In this document: positions 33,001 through 41,111 of the stretch, piece by piece
Layout: each line of letters starts with the position of its first letter
Numbering within the stretch: the first letter of the stretch is position 1
Assembly: GCA_943370025.1 (NCBI GenBank)
Contig: CALRPI020000017.1
Location: 1 to 64,000 of the forward strand
DNA length: 64,000 nt
Reading direction: 5' to 3'
Source of the DNA: JAAUUE01 sp943370025
GTDB taxonomy: Bacteria; Cyanobacteriota; Cyanobacteriia; Cyanobacteriales; JAAUUE01
The notes under the pieces: model-generated
Told to the model about the DNA's origin: nothing
Database searches by the model: none
The model's input: the letters and a program-made list of their open reading frames with translations, nothing else
Program-made: the position numbers and the translations under genes

Positions 33001-33663
33001 GATCGTCGGAATCAGCAACGCCATCAGGCGTTATCGACAGATCAGAAAGTTATCATGAGCCAGATCGATCAGCAGTTTGCCTATCTGATGCAAATGCTCA
33101 CCGATGAAGCCAAAGATGGACCTCGATTGTTTAGCTTTAAGCCAATTGATCCGAGGTTCTTCGATCGCCCCAAATGGATCGGCGAAAAATTTCAACTCAC
33201 CCTTTGGTGCGAACATTCTCGCAAACCGCTCCCGGCTCTCAATCCTGCGGGCAGCAAACAAGGCATCTATGAATTGGAACTCAACCGCGAATGGTTTACC
33301 AAAGCTGCTCCCTATTTCAAACTGCTGACTGGAACCTTGAGTCTAGTCTTACCCGTTGCCGCCTCAACGGCTCATTTTATGCTTGATGATAAGACCTATA
33401 AAGGCATCCAAGAAGAACTAGATCTGGGTCAAAAAAGTCTTGAATTTGGCATGAAAGGAAGCAACATCGCTGTAGATTGGCAGACCAAAAGAGATTCACC
33501 TGAATTTGAAGAGGGCGAATCTATTCGTGCCCAAGGCTCCATGCTGCGAGAACTTCATGCCATGCTGAAGGAAAAAGATCCCGGCTTTGGTGGTCTAGTC
33601 CAAGTGCAAAACAAACGCCGCGAGTTTTTGTGGGTGCATCCCCAGTTTGTAGACGAATATTAA
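30070..33663 (+). CDS. LRR-ROC-COR (Roco) GTPase
   Basis: A 1197-residue protein. Residues about 20-425 are leucine-rich repeats, the first ten with a 23-residue period (LPEAIASLTQLQELNLSSNQ type). The ROC G-domain follows: P-loop GEGEVGKS (443-450), switch-I THGIEI (T468), G3 DFGGQ (493-497) and an unusual G4, ATHGGPGQ (549-), in place of N/TKxD. COR covers about 620-870. The last 330 residues include a coiled stretch (about 965-1005) and an unfamiliar domain with LTLWCEHSRKPLPALNPAG and REWFTKAAPYFKLLTGTLSL. Bacterial Roco proteins are dimeric GTPases; their roles are mostly unknown. ATG follows GGAGTGAAAGAACT. A broken toxin pair lies upstream. Confidence 0.93.
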   Translation: MAQDEVYQEAERRIEAARQENAIELDLKLMGLTELPEAIASLTQLQELNLFGNQLTEMPKAIAYLPQLQTLDLSSNQLTELPEAIAYLPQLQTLNLYRNQLTELPEAIASLTQLQTLNLSRNQLTELPEAIASLTQLQKLNLSQNQLTELPEDISSLTQLKTLNLSQNQLTELPEDISSLTQLQELDLSSNKLTELPEDIASLTQLQELDLSSNQLTELPEAIKKLTQLSYLQLGYNHLTSLPEGIAELQQLNTLVIGGNQFIELPEVLRRLTQLEELYLWKNNLTAIPQWISELGSLKVLAIHSNRIEEVPYSFKKLQKLKRLSLGLAGLGGNPLTQIPLFIQQLKELEELEAVDCKLNILPDWIGELKELKKIDLTANYLIELPASLSQLPQLRQLNLNDNSLNLDLAAANEQGIEAVMQYLRARLEGEIRLNEAKLILVGEGEVGKSCLLGALRGDKWVDGRPTTHGIEIKPVMVTAPDNGTEIALNGWDFGGQRVYRPTHQLFFSPSAVYLVVWKPREGPQQGFVKEWITLIKHREPDAKVFVVATHGGPGQRQPDIDRQELIDLFGRDTILGFFHIDSKPHPETQCCNGIAELRQAIASTAAALPGMGRLVPTKWQNIRELLESSGKTHLPYSEVIALCEAQGLEGFAAELFVRVSHTLGYFIHYHYDPILRDIVILKPDWLAKAISFVLDDETTRCRNGLVEFDHLSQLWSHPPFAGEEGYPKALHPVFLRLMERFDLSYKVVLDSASREESTTSLIAQLVPDNRPEQLPDWGEQPEEGDCQQVQVCRIVDDRGQSANAEGLFYQLIVRLHKYSLGRTNYENSIHWQRGLMLDNDYNGRALLEHIGNDVKITVRAAYPERFLAYLTEEMKWLVESFWEGLNCNIMVPCIAPCGMTSPGQGLFEVQKLIESKKKNRPEFPCPISGCDEWQNIDQLLNNAVTTPPPSQVIGLDQFQTVVKEELKVIRRDLVTLDRRNQQRHQALSTDQKVIMSQIDQQFAYLMQMLTDEAKDGPRLFSFKPIDPRFFDRPKWIGEKFQLTLWCEHSRKPLPALNPAGSKQGIYELELNREWFTKAAPYFKLLTGTLSLVLPVAASTAHFMLDDKTYKGIQEELDLGQKSLEFGMKGSNIAVDWQTKRDSPEFEEGESIRAQGSMLRELHAMLKEKDPGFGGLVQVQNKRREFLWVHPQFVDEY

Positions 33664-33716
33664 TTGCTGAAATTGCCTTAACAAAAGCGATTGCCGATCT
33701 TGGAGGAGAATATTAT

Positions 33717-34304
33717 ATGTGGAATGAGTGGTATGGAAAACCCGGATATGTTTATGGGACAGAACCTAATGATTTTCTGGTCTCGGTAGCGTCGCAAATC
33801 CCGCAGGGTAGAGTATTGTGTCTTGGCGAAGGCGAAGGGCGGAATGCAGTTTATTTGGCATCCCTAGGTTACGAAGTTGTGGCGGTAGATCAATCTGAGG
33901 TGGGAATGGCAAAGGCAGAAAAATTGGCTGCCCAGCAAGGCGTGAAAATTACCACGATCGCGGCGGATCTGGCTGAGTTTGTAATTGAACCACAATCTTG
34001 GCAGGGAGTCGTTTCTATCTTTTGTCATCTACCATCGGCTTTATGGGAAAAAGTTCATAGAGATGCAGTGACAGGTCTTACACCGGGAGGGATGTGGGTA
34101 CTGGAGGCTTATACGCCTCGTCAGTTGACCTTGGGAACTGGGGGTCCCAGTGATGTCGATATGTTGGTTTCTCTAGAGATGGTGAAATCAAAACTGACAG
34201 GATTAGATTGGCAAATTGCTCAGGAACTCGATCGCAAAATCCCCGAAGGCGCACACCGGAGTGGTATGGGAGCCGTGGTGCAAATGCTTGGAGCAGCGCT
34301 TTAA
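33717..34304 (+). CDS. Class I SAM-dependent methyltransferase
   Basis: A 195-residue methyltransferase. I start at ATG 33717 because GGAGGAG lies 9 nt upstream and MWNEWYGKPGYVYGTEPNDF is a family-like N-terminus; a longer frame to 33630 overlaps the Roco gene and is rejected. The SAM-binding motif I is RVLCLGEGEGRNAVYLASLG (about 41-60), with GYEVVAVDQSEVG as motif II and FCHLPSALW near motif IV. It resembles TehB/Methyltransf_25 proteins that act on small molecules such as tellurite or thiopurines; the substrate is not readable. It lies 53 bp after the Roco gene and may share its transcript. Confidence 0.9.
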   Translation: MWNEWYGKPGYVYGTEPNDFLVSVASQIPQGRVLCLGEGEGRNAVYLASLGYEVVAVDQSEVGMAKAEKLAAQQGVKITTIAADLAEFVIEPQSWQGVVSIFCHLPSALWEKVHRDAVTGLTPGGMWVLEAYTPRQLTLGTGGPSDVDMLVSLEMVKSKLTGLDWQIAQELDRKIPEGAHRSGMGAVVQMLGAAL

Positions 34305-34326
34305 TTGCACGCGGACGTTAAGCTCA

Positions 34327-34419
34327 ACGCTATCTCCAAAGGGGTTGATATGAATTTTGGTTGTGGAACTCCTGCGAAGCGAGTGTTCCCACAACATAAC
34401 CTGCATAGCGACGGCTATA
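34327..34419 (+). repeat. Element F, copy 2
   Basis: Matches F copy 1 (9616-9712) through GGGGTTGATATG, the TTGTGGAACT/GTTCCCACAA hairpin, AACCTGC and GGCTATA. The left tip is degenerate (CGCTATCTCC). It lies between the methyltransferase and EamA genes. Confidence 0.7.
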
Positions 34420-34507
34420 TCTCAAAGCGATCGCCCAAAGGAGACTAGGTTTGGAGACTAAATTTAAAGTAATATAAATAAATATTAAGTATAAAAAATT
34501 TCTCACC

Positions 34508-35632
34508 ATGCAGCCAAAATTCCTTGGGTTAGACTCTGGGTCGCGCTTTACTCCTCTGTTCCTAATTGCCCCATTCTTTTTCTGGGGAACGGCGATGGTG
34601 GCGATGAAAGGCACGATCGATCATACAACTCCCTTATTTATGGCAGGAACTCGCCTCGTCCCAGCCGGAATCTTGGTCTTAGTCTTGGCAATGTTCTTGG
34701 GGCGATCGCAGCCTCAAGGTTGGAAGGCATGGCTGTGGGTTGGTTTATTTGCCCTAGTGGATGGAGCGATGTTTCAGGGCTTCTTGGCAGAGGGTTTACA
34801 GCGAACAGGGGCGGGTTTGGGGAGCGTGATGATCGATTCCCAGCCCATTGCGATCGCTTTGATGTCGGCTTGGTTATTCAAGGAAGTGATCGGGGTTTGG
34901 GGTTGGCTGGGTTTGTCCTTGGGGGTGATGGGGATTAGCTTAATTGGTTTACCACCGGAACTGTGGCTGAGCATTTTGCACGGAGAACTGGGGACAATTA
35001 ATTTTAGTTGGTGGGGATTGTTGAATAGTGGAGAATTATTAATGCTCCTTGCCTCCCTGTCAATGGCGGTGGGCACAATCCTCATGCCCTACGTGAGCCG
35101 AACTACCGATGCCGTGGTGGCAACAGGCTGGCATATGATCCTTGGTGGATTGCCTCTGTTTGCCCTGTCGGGGGTCTTAGAAACTCAACAGTGGAGCAAT
35201 TTGCAGTGGTCTGATGGTTTTGCCTTGGGTTATTCCACCATCTTCGGCAGTGCGATCGCCTACGGTTTGTTTTTCTACTTTGCTGCTAAGGGGAATCTCA
35301 CCAGCTTGAGTTCCCTAACTTTTCTAACTCCCGTATTTGCCCTCCTATTTAGTAGTTTTCTCCTAGAAGAAGTACTTAGCCCGTTGCAGTGGATGGGAGT
35401 AAGTTTAACGATCGTGAGTATTTATCTGATTAACCAACGGGAAAGAATTGCTCAAGCTTTCTCAAGTTTACTCACCCCCGCTTCATCCCCTAACCCCATT
35501 TTGAACGAACCAATTCTGGAACCAACTATTTTGAATATTCCTGAATCTAATCAAGAGGCTCCTCTCAACCCTCTGCCCCTTAAAATAGCAGAAACAACTT
35601 CTGAAGAAGTAAGTAATGCCAGTTCGGGATAA
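34508..35632 (+). CDS. EamA/DMT family exporter
   Basis: A 374-residue membrane protein with ten predicted helices in two EamA halves. The first half begins FLIAPFFFWGTAMVAMKGTI, the family start motif; the second begins LLMLLASLSMAVGTILMPYV. Inner halves end with FLTPVFALLFSSFLLEEVLS. A hydrophilic proline/glutamate-rich tail of about 60 residues (AQAFSSLLTPASSPNP onward) is long for the family. Drug/metabolite transporters of this type export amino acids or other small metabolites; the cargo is unknown. The start ATG is preceded by AAATTTCTCACC, a weak ribosome site. Confidence 0.92.
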   Translation: MQPKFLGLDSGSRFTPLFLIAPFFFWGTAMVAMKGTIDHTTPLFMAGTRLVPAGILVLVLAMFLGRSQPQGWKAWLWVGLFALVDGAMFQGFLAEGLQRTGAGLGSVMIDSQPIAIALMSAWLFKEVIGVWGWLGLSLGVMGISLIGLPPELWLSILHGELGTINFSWWGLLNSGELLMLLASLSMAVGTILMPYVSRTTDAVVATGWHMILGGLPLFALSGVLETQQWSNLQWSDGFALGYSTIFGSAIAYGLFFYFAAKGNLTSLSSLTFLTPVFALLFSSFLLEEVLSPLQWMGVSLTIVSIYLINQRERIAQAFSSLLTPASSPNPILNEPILEPTILNIPESNQEAPLNPLPLKIAETTSEEVSNASSG

Positions 35633-35713
35633 GCTAAAGTTCCCAATTTTGCGTGCGCTTCACGCACTCATAAAGCCCTTAACCCGAATTCACGCTAAGT
35701 ACTCGATAAACTA

Positions 35714-36196
35714 ATGACTACTACCCAACTTCCTAAACTCCAAACCCTGATAGAGAGTAAAGATAGCTTTGTGATTACCTTTGCCCCCCTAGATTTAGAG
35801 GCAGTTTACCAACTGGCAGATGATCCAGCCAATGGGGCGGTGGTGGTGATGAGCGGGACTGTCCGCAACCAAACCGATGGTAAGCCAGTGGTTTCTTTGG
35901 AATATCAAGCCTATGAACCGATGGCGATCAATGTATTCCGGCAGATTGCCCAAGAACTGCGCTGTCAGTATCCCGATGCCAACCGAGTGGTGATTCATCA
36001 CCGGACTGGACATTTGAAAATTGGGGAAATTAGTGTATTAGTGGCGGTGGGTTGCCCCCATCGGGGTGAGGCATTTGCCGCGTGTCAGTATGCGATCGAT
36101 ACCCTGAAACACAATGCCCCGATCTGGAAAAAAGAACACTGGGCAGATGGTTCTAGTAGTTGGGTAAGTATTGGTGCGTGCGAGGAAGAGGCATGA
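35714..36196 (+). CDS. moaE: Molybdopterin synthase catalytic subunit
   Basis: MoaE with MoaD adds two sulfurs to precursor Z to form molybdopterin. The 160-residue length is normal. Marks: GAVVVMSGTVRNQTDGKPVV, LEYQAYEPMA, VVIHHRTGHLKIGEISVLVAVGCPHRGEAF in two blocks with the conserved His and Arg, and the catalytic-Lys region HNAPIWKKEHWADGSSSWV. No other moa gene is near; the partner MoaD must be elsewhere. It follows the EamA gene by 81 bp on the same strand, with no evident functional tie. Confidence 0.96.
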   Translation: MTTTQLPKLQTLIESKDSFVITFAPLDLEAVYQLADDPANGAVVVMSGTVRNQTDGKPVVSLEYQAYEPMAINVFRQIAQELRCQYPDANRVVIHHRTGHLKIGEISVLVAVGCPHRGEAFAACQYAIDTLKHNAPIWKKEHWADGSSSWVSIGACEEEA

Positions 36197-36249
36197 TTTA
36201 TGGTCAAAGATGCTCTCTGCATAGCACAGAATATCCTTAAACGTATTAC

Positions 36250-36348
36250 GGCAATTGAGAGGGTGGCGACAGCTATCCACTCTCAAACCCATATTTTATA
36301 GACGTTTTGACGGTTATAGTGTGTCTCATTTGCACGAAAATTGCTGTA
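36250..36348 (-). repeat. Element B, copy 5 (degenerate)
   Basis: A worn reverse copy: GAGAGGGTGG/CCACTCTC hairpin, ACCCATATTTTATAGAC in place of the usual spacer, TGTGTCTCATTTGCA and the terminal TTGCTGTA. Divergence is clearly higher than in the other copies, so it is an older insertion. Confidence 0.6.
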
Positions 36349-36564
36349 TGCTAGAAAAACATTTTTCAATTGTCTACTGATTCAGGGTCACTCTTCTAGT
36401 AAGATATTGGCAATTGTCATTGATCGTAATTTATGTAGTTAATTATGTAGTTAAGATCGATCGCAATATTTCGAGCAACAGAAAGTTAAGTGTGGTGTGG
36501 TGTGGAATTAAAATCTTTTTCTCCGTCATTTTTTCCTTTGACCGGAAGGAGGTTGCTAAGGATA

Positions 36565-37602
36565 ATGATGGTTACTGTTTCTTTAGCTGCTTTAATTTTA
36601 GATAATTTCTCTGGCAAGGATTTGGGGCTGTCCATAGCTTTTCCTCTGATTAGTTGTACTTTAATTGCTGGATTGTTGGGCTACCAAGTAGTTCCCTTCC
36701 TCCAAAAACTAAAAGCCGGGCAGATTATTCGGGAAGATGGTCCCCAGTCCCATCTCAAAAAAGCGGGAACTCCCACTATGGGAGGCATATTCTTTGTCCC
36801 TGTGGCGATAATTTTTAGTTGTGTATGGGCGGCAATAAGTTTAGGGATTAATAGCCTCACATCCCTACTGCCTGTTGCCTTGATTACCCTAGCCTATGGC
36901 GCGATCGGCTGGCTAGATGACTGGCAGATTCTCCACAAAAAATCTAACAAAGGCATTTCGCCAAAAATGAAATTGGGGTTACAGATATCTAGTGCTGTAA
37001 TTTTCTGCCTCTGGTTAGCTTGGCATCAACCTCCTAACCTGACGAATATTCAGCTCCCCCTAGGAATAATTTTGCCCTTGGGATTATTGTTTTTTCCCCT
37101 AGCAGCTTTTGTGTTGGTAGCAGAAAGCAATGCAACTAATCTCACTGATGGAGTAGATGGTTTAGCTGCGGGGACTGGAGCGATCTCTTTTCTCGGATTA
37201 GCCGTGGTCGTGGCTCCCACCCATCCAGAATTAATGCTCTTTTGTGCTTGCTTTAGTGGCAGTTGTTTGGGTTTCTTGGTGCATAATCGCAATAAGGCTA
37301 GGGTCTTTATGGGCGATACTGGCTCTTTAGCGATCGGCGGAGCTTTGGCAGCCGTGGGTATCTATTCCGGGCAGCTCTGGGCATTATTTGTCTTAAGTGG
37401 TTTATTTTTTATCGAAGCTCTGTCGGTGATTGCTCAGGTTAGTTACTACAAAGCCACCAAAAATGCTCAAGGTGTGGGCAAGCGTCTTTTGAAGATGTCT
37501 CCCCTGCATCACCATCTAGAACTCAGTGGTTGGCGAGAAACCCAAGTTGTAGCATTTTTCTATCTCATCAGTGGCATTCTGGCATTACTGGTGATTAATT
37601 AA
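36565..37602 (+). CDS. mraY: Phospho-N-acetylmuramoyl-pentapeptide-transferase
   Basis: MraY transfers phospho-MurNAc-pentapeptide to undecaprenyl phosphate, making lipid I at the inner membrane. I start at ATG 36565 because a perfect AAGGAGGT lies at 36546-36553; a GTG frame to 36490 would add 25 residues without support. The product is 345 residues with ten helices. Motifs: QSHLKKAGTPTMGGIFF, the aspartate pair in IGWLDDWQILHKKSNKG, NLTDGVDGLAAG, GDTGSLAIGG and the terminal PLHHHLELSGWRE. It stands apart from other mur genes, as is normal in cyanobacteria. Confidence 0.97.
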   Translation: MMVTVSLAALILDNFSGKDLGLSIAFPLISCTLIAGLLGYQVVPFLQKLKAGQIIREDGPQSHLKKAGTPTMGGIFFVPVAIIFSCVWAAISLGINSLTSLLPVALITLAYGAIGWLDDWQILHKKSNKGISPKMKLGLQISSAVIFCLWLAWHQPPNLTNIQLPLGIILPLGLLFFPLAAFVLVAESNATNLTDGVDGLAAGTGAISFLGLAVVVAPTHPELMLFCACFSGSCLGFLVHNRNKARVFMGDTGSLAIGGALAAVGIYSGQLWALFVLSGLFFIEALSVIAQVSYYKATKNAQGVGKRLLKMSPLHHHLELSGWRETQVVAFFYLISGILALLVIN

Positions 37603-37978
37603 TTTCTCTAGACGTAGTTTATAGCAGGACTCATTCTTCTAGGTTCTTGTGCATCGAACCAGAGTCCAGAAGCATTTGACAGCTTTTTGACAAAAGTTGT
37701 TCCTGATTTTTAATTTGCTCAGAACCGATACAAAAAATACAAACCTAGTAGGGGAGTAAGGCCTTTCTCCCCTGCCAATAGTGGTTAATACCATTTTGCA
37801 AAACACTTGATATATTAAGCACCACTATAGTTAGGACGGGGACGTTTTTGAGGGCAAGCGGAGTGCGCCCTCAAAAACTTTCTAATCAAAGCGGTGTCAA
37901 CTATATAAATCTGAACACCTTGCTGTATGAAGATTTAGATCAAGAAAATAGTGAAACTCTTTTCTTGATTTGGGATAA
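37603..37978. other. Gene-free stretch with one 80-bp palindromic unit
   Basis: No gene is seen. The unit 37826-37905 begins TATAGTTAGGAC and ends GTGTCAACTATA (7-8 bp ends with terminal TA) and has a perfect hairpin with arms TTTTTGAGGGC and GCCCTCAAAAA. It resembles families E and F in design but not in sequence. Confidence 0.6.
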
Positions 37979-39454
37979 CTAGACATTTAATAGCCGAGTT
38001 ATGACTACTGGAACTGGCACAATCATAATGACTAAAAACCCTAAGGCAACTAAGCCAGCGATATCTCGCCAGTTGTCTAATTCGGAAACATCATTGAGGG
38101 CGGGTTGATCGGTAACGGGCATAAAGAAGAGGAGGATTGCCCAGATAATTAGATCCCGCTGGAGAAAGGCGAGGAGTAATACCAAAATCCGGGTAATTTG
38201 CCCGATCGCGACAGCTTTTTTTTGCCCGAACATAGCATGAACCATGTGTCCCCCATCTAGTTGCCCCAGCGGCATGAGGTTGAAAGCTGTGATCACTAAG
38301 CCAATATAACCAGCGATCGCTACAGGATGGAGATTAATGACAGTTCCCCCAGTGAACTGATTTCCCAAAGCCAGCTTGCAAAGCAAGGTTAGCAGTAGAG
38401 AAAAACGGGGATTCAGGGATTCAAAATTCAGCAGATTGGAAGCATCGCTGAGGGGAACGACCCGAGAATGCACCAACCCCCAAAGGAGAAGGGGCAGTGC
38501 TATAAGCAAACCTGCTGCTGGCCCAGCAATCCCCACATCAAACAATGCCTTGCGATGGGGAACCGGCGATCGCATTTGGATAAAAGCCCCCAAAGTTCCC
38601 AAGAAAAATGGCACCGGGATAAAGTAGGGCAGGGTAGTTTGCATCCGGTAATAGGTGGAAGTAAAGTAATGCCCCAACTCATGGATACTGAGGATCGCCA
38701 TTAAGGCTAAGGCATAGGGCAATCCTTGCAGTAAAAGGGTGGGGTTACTCTGGATCTGTTTGGAGGATAAACCCGCGAAATCCGCCCCGATCGCGGTAGT
38801 GGTAAAAAGAGTGACCAGAATTAACCCCAGAGCCAAAAAGGGACGAAAAACTGGTTCCCGTTCTCCGGGATTCTGAATTTGAGGATTAGGTACCAAGGTG
38901 AAAACCGGGGAACCCTTAGTAGTTTCTTGGAAGATTAGGTAGAAGCGATCGCTAAATAAATCCCGAATATTTTGATTGATGGTTTTATAAGCCCGGTCTG
39001 GGTCTGTCCGGAGTTTTCCTCGACAGACCATTGCCTGAGGAAAATACTCGACATTTTGGAGATAATAAATTCCCCAAGGAAAACATTCCCGCAGTTTCAC
39101 TTCCTCTTCCTTGGTAATCGGGCGTAGGGGCGGCGGAGTTTCTGAGGCGGTTTCTGGTGAGGAATCTAGAGATTCACCTGTGCTAGGTTTTTCTTGGGGG
39201 GGTAAGTTGCGCCGTCCTGCTTGTACCAAGAACCAATAGCCGAGGGGAGAGAAAATAAATAACGCCAACAGTAATAAGGTGGGCATGGGGCGCTGTTCCC
39301 CATAGACCACAGCCCAGAGGGTCAGGGAAATAGCCGGAGTCATTAAAACCAGCCACAACATCCATACCGGGGTAGTGGTAATTTTACTGACACCACGGCT
39401 GACAATGAAATAGGTGGTTACGCCAAGAATAATTAGTAGGAGCCAAGTTTCCAT
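37979..39454 (-). CDS. Site-2 protease family (M50, EGY-like) membrane protease
   Basis: A 491-residue intramembrane metalloprotease. The zinc motif HELGH is at 258-262 in LMAILSIHELGHYFTSTYYR, and the third ligand Asp400 lies in FNLMPLGQLDGGH. About eight membrane helices are present; the N-terminus has two (WLLLIILGVTTYFIVSRG, WMLWLVLMTPAISLTLW). A soluble segment (about 85-200) has FPWGIYYLQNVEYFPQAMVC. That layout matches cyanobacterial/plastid EGY-type proteases, which cleave membrane-bound regulators. The GNxNR-type motif and target are not identified. Lone gene. Confidence 0.93.
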   Translation of the reverse strand: METWLLLIILGVTTYFIVSRGVSKITTTPVWMLWLVLMTPAISLTLWAVVYGEQRPMPTLLLLALFIFSPLGYWFLVQAGRRNLPPQEKPSTGESLDSSPETASETPPPLRPITKEEEVKLRECFPWGIYYLQNVEYFPQAMVCRGKLRTDPDRAYKTINQNIRDLFSDRFYLIFQETTKGSPVFTLVPNPQIQNPGEREPVFRPFLALGLILVTLFTTTAIGADFAGLSSKQIQSNPTLLLQGLPYALALMAILSIHELGHYFTSTYYRMQTTLPYFIPVPFFLGTLGAFIQMRSPVPHRKALFDVGIAGPAAGLLIALPLLLWGLVHSRVVPLSDASNLLNFESLNPRFSLLLTLLCKLALGNQFTGGTVINLHPVAIAGYIGLVITAFNLMPLGQLDGGHMVHAMFGQKKAVAIGQITRILVLLLAFLQRDLIIWAILLFFMPVTDQPALNDVSELDNWRDIAGLVALGFLVIMIVPVPVVITRLLNV

Positions 39455-39802
39455 GATATCGATCGCAATTTGAAGAGTTAAATTAGCAATATTAAATTAG
39501 CAACATCGTGTGCAAAGGGTCACGCCTGATCTTGGAAACTAGCAGCAATTCTCCTGTAAACTACACCATCTACATTTTGTTGACCTGCTGACTAGAATTG
39601 GGCGGTTGGCGGTGATCGTCGCCTCCGCTGAAATTACCGGATCGCTAAGCAATGAGAGAGAAGCGGGGCTGAGGAATGGCACAAGTTGACGGGTTATTTC
39701 CCTTGGCACCCTATATCTATGATATGGTAAAAAGACAGATAATTCCCCTCAAGATTCAGTGGGCAACATCAAAAATATCCCCAGCTTAGTAATGTTTGAG
39801 TA
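39455..39802. other. Divergent intergenic region protease/trpC
   Basis: 348 bp without a gene or clear repeat. It holds the promoters of the S2P gene and trpC. A TATGATATGGTAAAAAGACAG stretch near 39717 is AT-rich, but I cannot name a promoter. Confidence 0.4.
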
Positions 39803-40705
39803 ATGCAAATCCGCCGCCGTCCTCCTAGTTCTTCTATTTCAGCTAGTATGTTTAATTATCAGGTGCCTATGCCTGATGCCCAACCTCGCCATATTCTTGA
39901 AGAAATTGTTTGGTACAAAGAAGGCGAAGTAGCTAGGTTGCGGGAGCGGCAGCCTTTAGCGGAACTACAGAAAAAAATTGCTTTGGCTTCGCCTCCCCTA
40001 GATTTTGTTGCTGCCCTTCGCCAAGGCAAAACTCACCCCGCCTTGATTGCCGAGGTGAAAAAGGCATCTCCTAGCAAAGGGGTAATTCGGGAGGATTTTG
40101 ATCCAGTGGCGATCGCCCAAGATTATGTAGCTGGGGGAGCTAGTTGCCTATCGGTGTTGACGGATAGCAAATTTTTTCAGGGCAGTTTTCAGAACTTGCA
40201 GCAAATTCGCGCTGCTGTAGATATTCCCCTGTTGTGTAAAGAGTTTATTATCTATCCCTACCAAATTTATTATGCCCGCTGTCATGGGGCGGATGCCGTC
40301 CTCTTGATTGCGGCAATTCTGTCTGATCAAGACCTCCGCTATTTTACAAAAATCATCAAATCTCTAGGGATGACTGCTCTGATCGAGGTGCATACTGAGG
40401 AGGAGTTAACTCGAGTTTTAGCCCTGCCGGAGGTTAGCTTAGTCGGGATCAATAACCGTAATCTTGAAGATTTCTCTGTAGATATTGTCACAACTCAAAA
40501 GCTATTTGCCTCGCAGCAACAGGTTTTGCAGGATCGGGAAATTCTGGTAGTGAGTGAATCAGGAATCCATCAAGGGATAGACTTAGATTTTGTGCTAAAA
40601 TCTGGTGCTAGGGCAGTGCTGATTGGTGAATCTTTGGTCAAGCAAACTGATGTCAGGCAAGCGATCGCCAATTTATTTCAGGGTTATTTTTTAGAAACAG
40701 TCTAA
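39803..40705 (+). CDS. trpC: Indole-3-glycerol-phosphate synthase
   Basis: TrpC closes the indole ring in tryptophan synthesis (CdRP to indole-3-glycerol phosphate). The 300-residue TIM barrel has the cyanobacterial N-terminal extension MQIRRRPPSSS ending at QPRHILEEIVWYKEGEVARL. Catalytic marks: PALIAEVKKASPSKGVIRED (Lys, Glu), LLCKEFIIYPYQIYYAR with the general-acid Lys, IEVHTEEEL, LVGINNRNLEDFSVD, VVSESGI and VLIGESLVK. Codon and size are typical. It is not in a trp operon here, which is normal for cyanobacteria. Confidence 0.97.
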   Translation: MQIRRRPPSSSISASMFNYQVPMPDAQPRHILEEIVWYKEGEVARLRERQPLAELQKKIALASPPLDFVAALRQGKTHPALIAEVKKASPSKGVIREDFDPVAIAQDYVAGGASCLSVLTDSKFFQGSFQNLQQIRAAVDIPLLCKEFIIYPYQIYYARCHGADAVLLIAAILSDQDLRYFTKIIKSLGMTALIEVHTEEELTRVLALPEVSLVGINNRNLEDFSVDIVTTQKLFASQQQVLQDREILVVSESGIHQGIDLDFVLKSGARAVLIGESLVKQTDVRQAIANLFQGYFLETV

Positions 40706-40736
40706 ATTTACCCCCCAAATCCCTAAAAATTCCGGG

Positions 40737-40813
40737 TAGTGCTAAAGAAGTAAGGGTTTCCCTCGCGCTGTGAGGGAAATTTTTACCCCCAAGATAATGA
40801 TCTTTTAGGACTA
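40737..40813 (+). repeat. Palindromic element H, copy 2
   Basis: A 77-bp unit from TAGTGCTAAAGAAGTAAGG to CTTTTAGGACTA, with the hairpin TTTCCCTCGCG/TGTGAGGGAAA. It matches H copy 1 (3411-3489) in the ends but differs in the core. It follows the trpC stop by 32 bp. Confidence 0.75.
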
Positions 40814-40853
40814 CCAACACCCGGTTAGCTGATGATTCTATTTGAGGTCAACC

Positions 40854-41111
40854 ATGCCCCCCTTACCATTGCCATCCCATGTCCACTATGAATTACTCCT
40901 GCAACTTCTAGAACAACAAACTGCCTTTGCTGCTAATCAACACCCCCAAGTTCGGGGACAAGTTCAGCAATTAATTTACAGTTTGCGGAAGGCTTTATCC
41001 CAGCAAAAACAAATAGAAACCACCTGCGAGCAGCTACAACTTCCGGTAGAATATCGTTGGTCAGTAGCGATCGAACATCAGGATCCAGCCCTAGCACCAG
41101 AAAAAGTTTAA
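40854..41111 (+). CDS. Small conserved cyanobacterial protein (DUF5340-like)
   Basis: An 85-residue helical protein from ATG 40854, which has GAGGT 6 nt upstream; a TTG four codons earlier is less likely. It begins MPPLPLPSHVHYELLLQLLE and continues with a long helix (VRGQVQQLIYSLRKALSQQK) and VEYRWSV near the end. I recall this pattern as DUF5340, a cyanobacteria-specific family of unknown role, with moderate certainty. Its stop overlaps the convergent ABC ATPase gene by 4 nt. Confidence 0.75.
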   Translation: MPPLPLPSHVHYELLLQLLEQQTAFAANQHPQVRGQVQQLIYSLRKALSQQKQIETTCEQLQLPVEYRWSVAIEHQDPALAPEKV

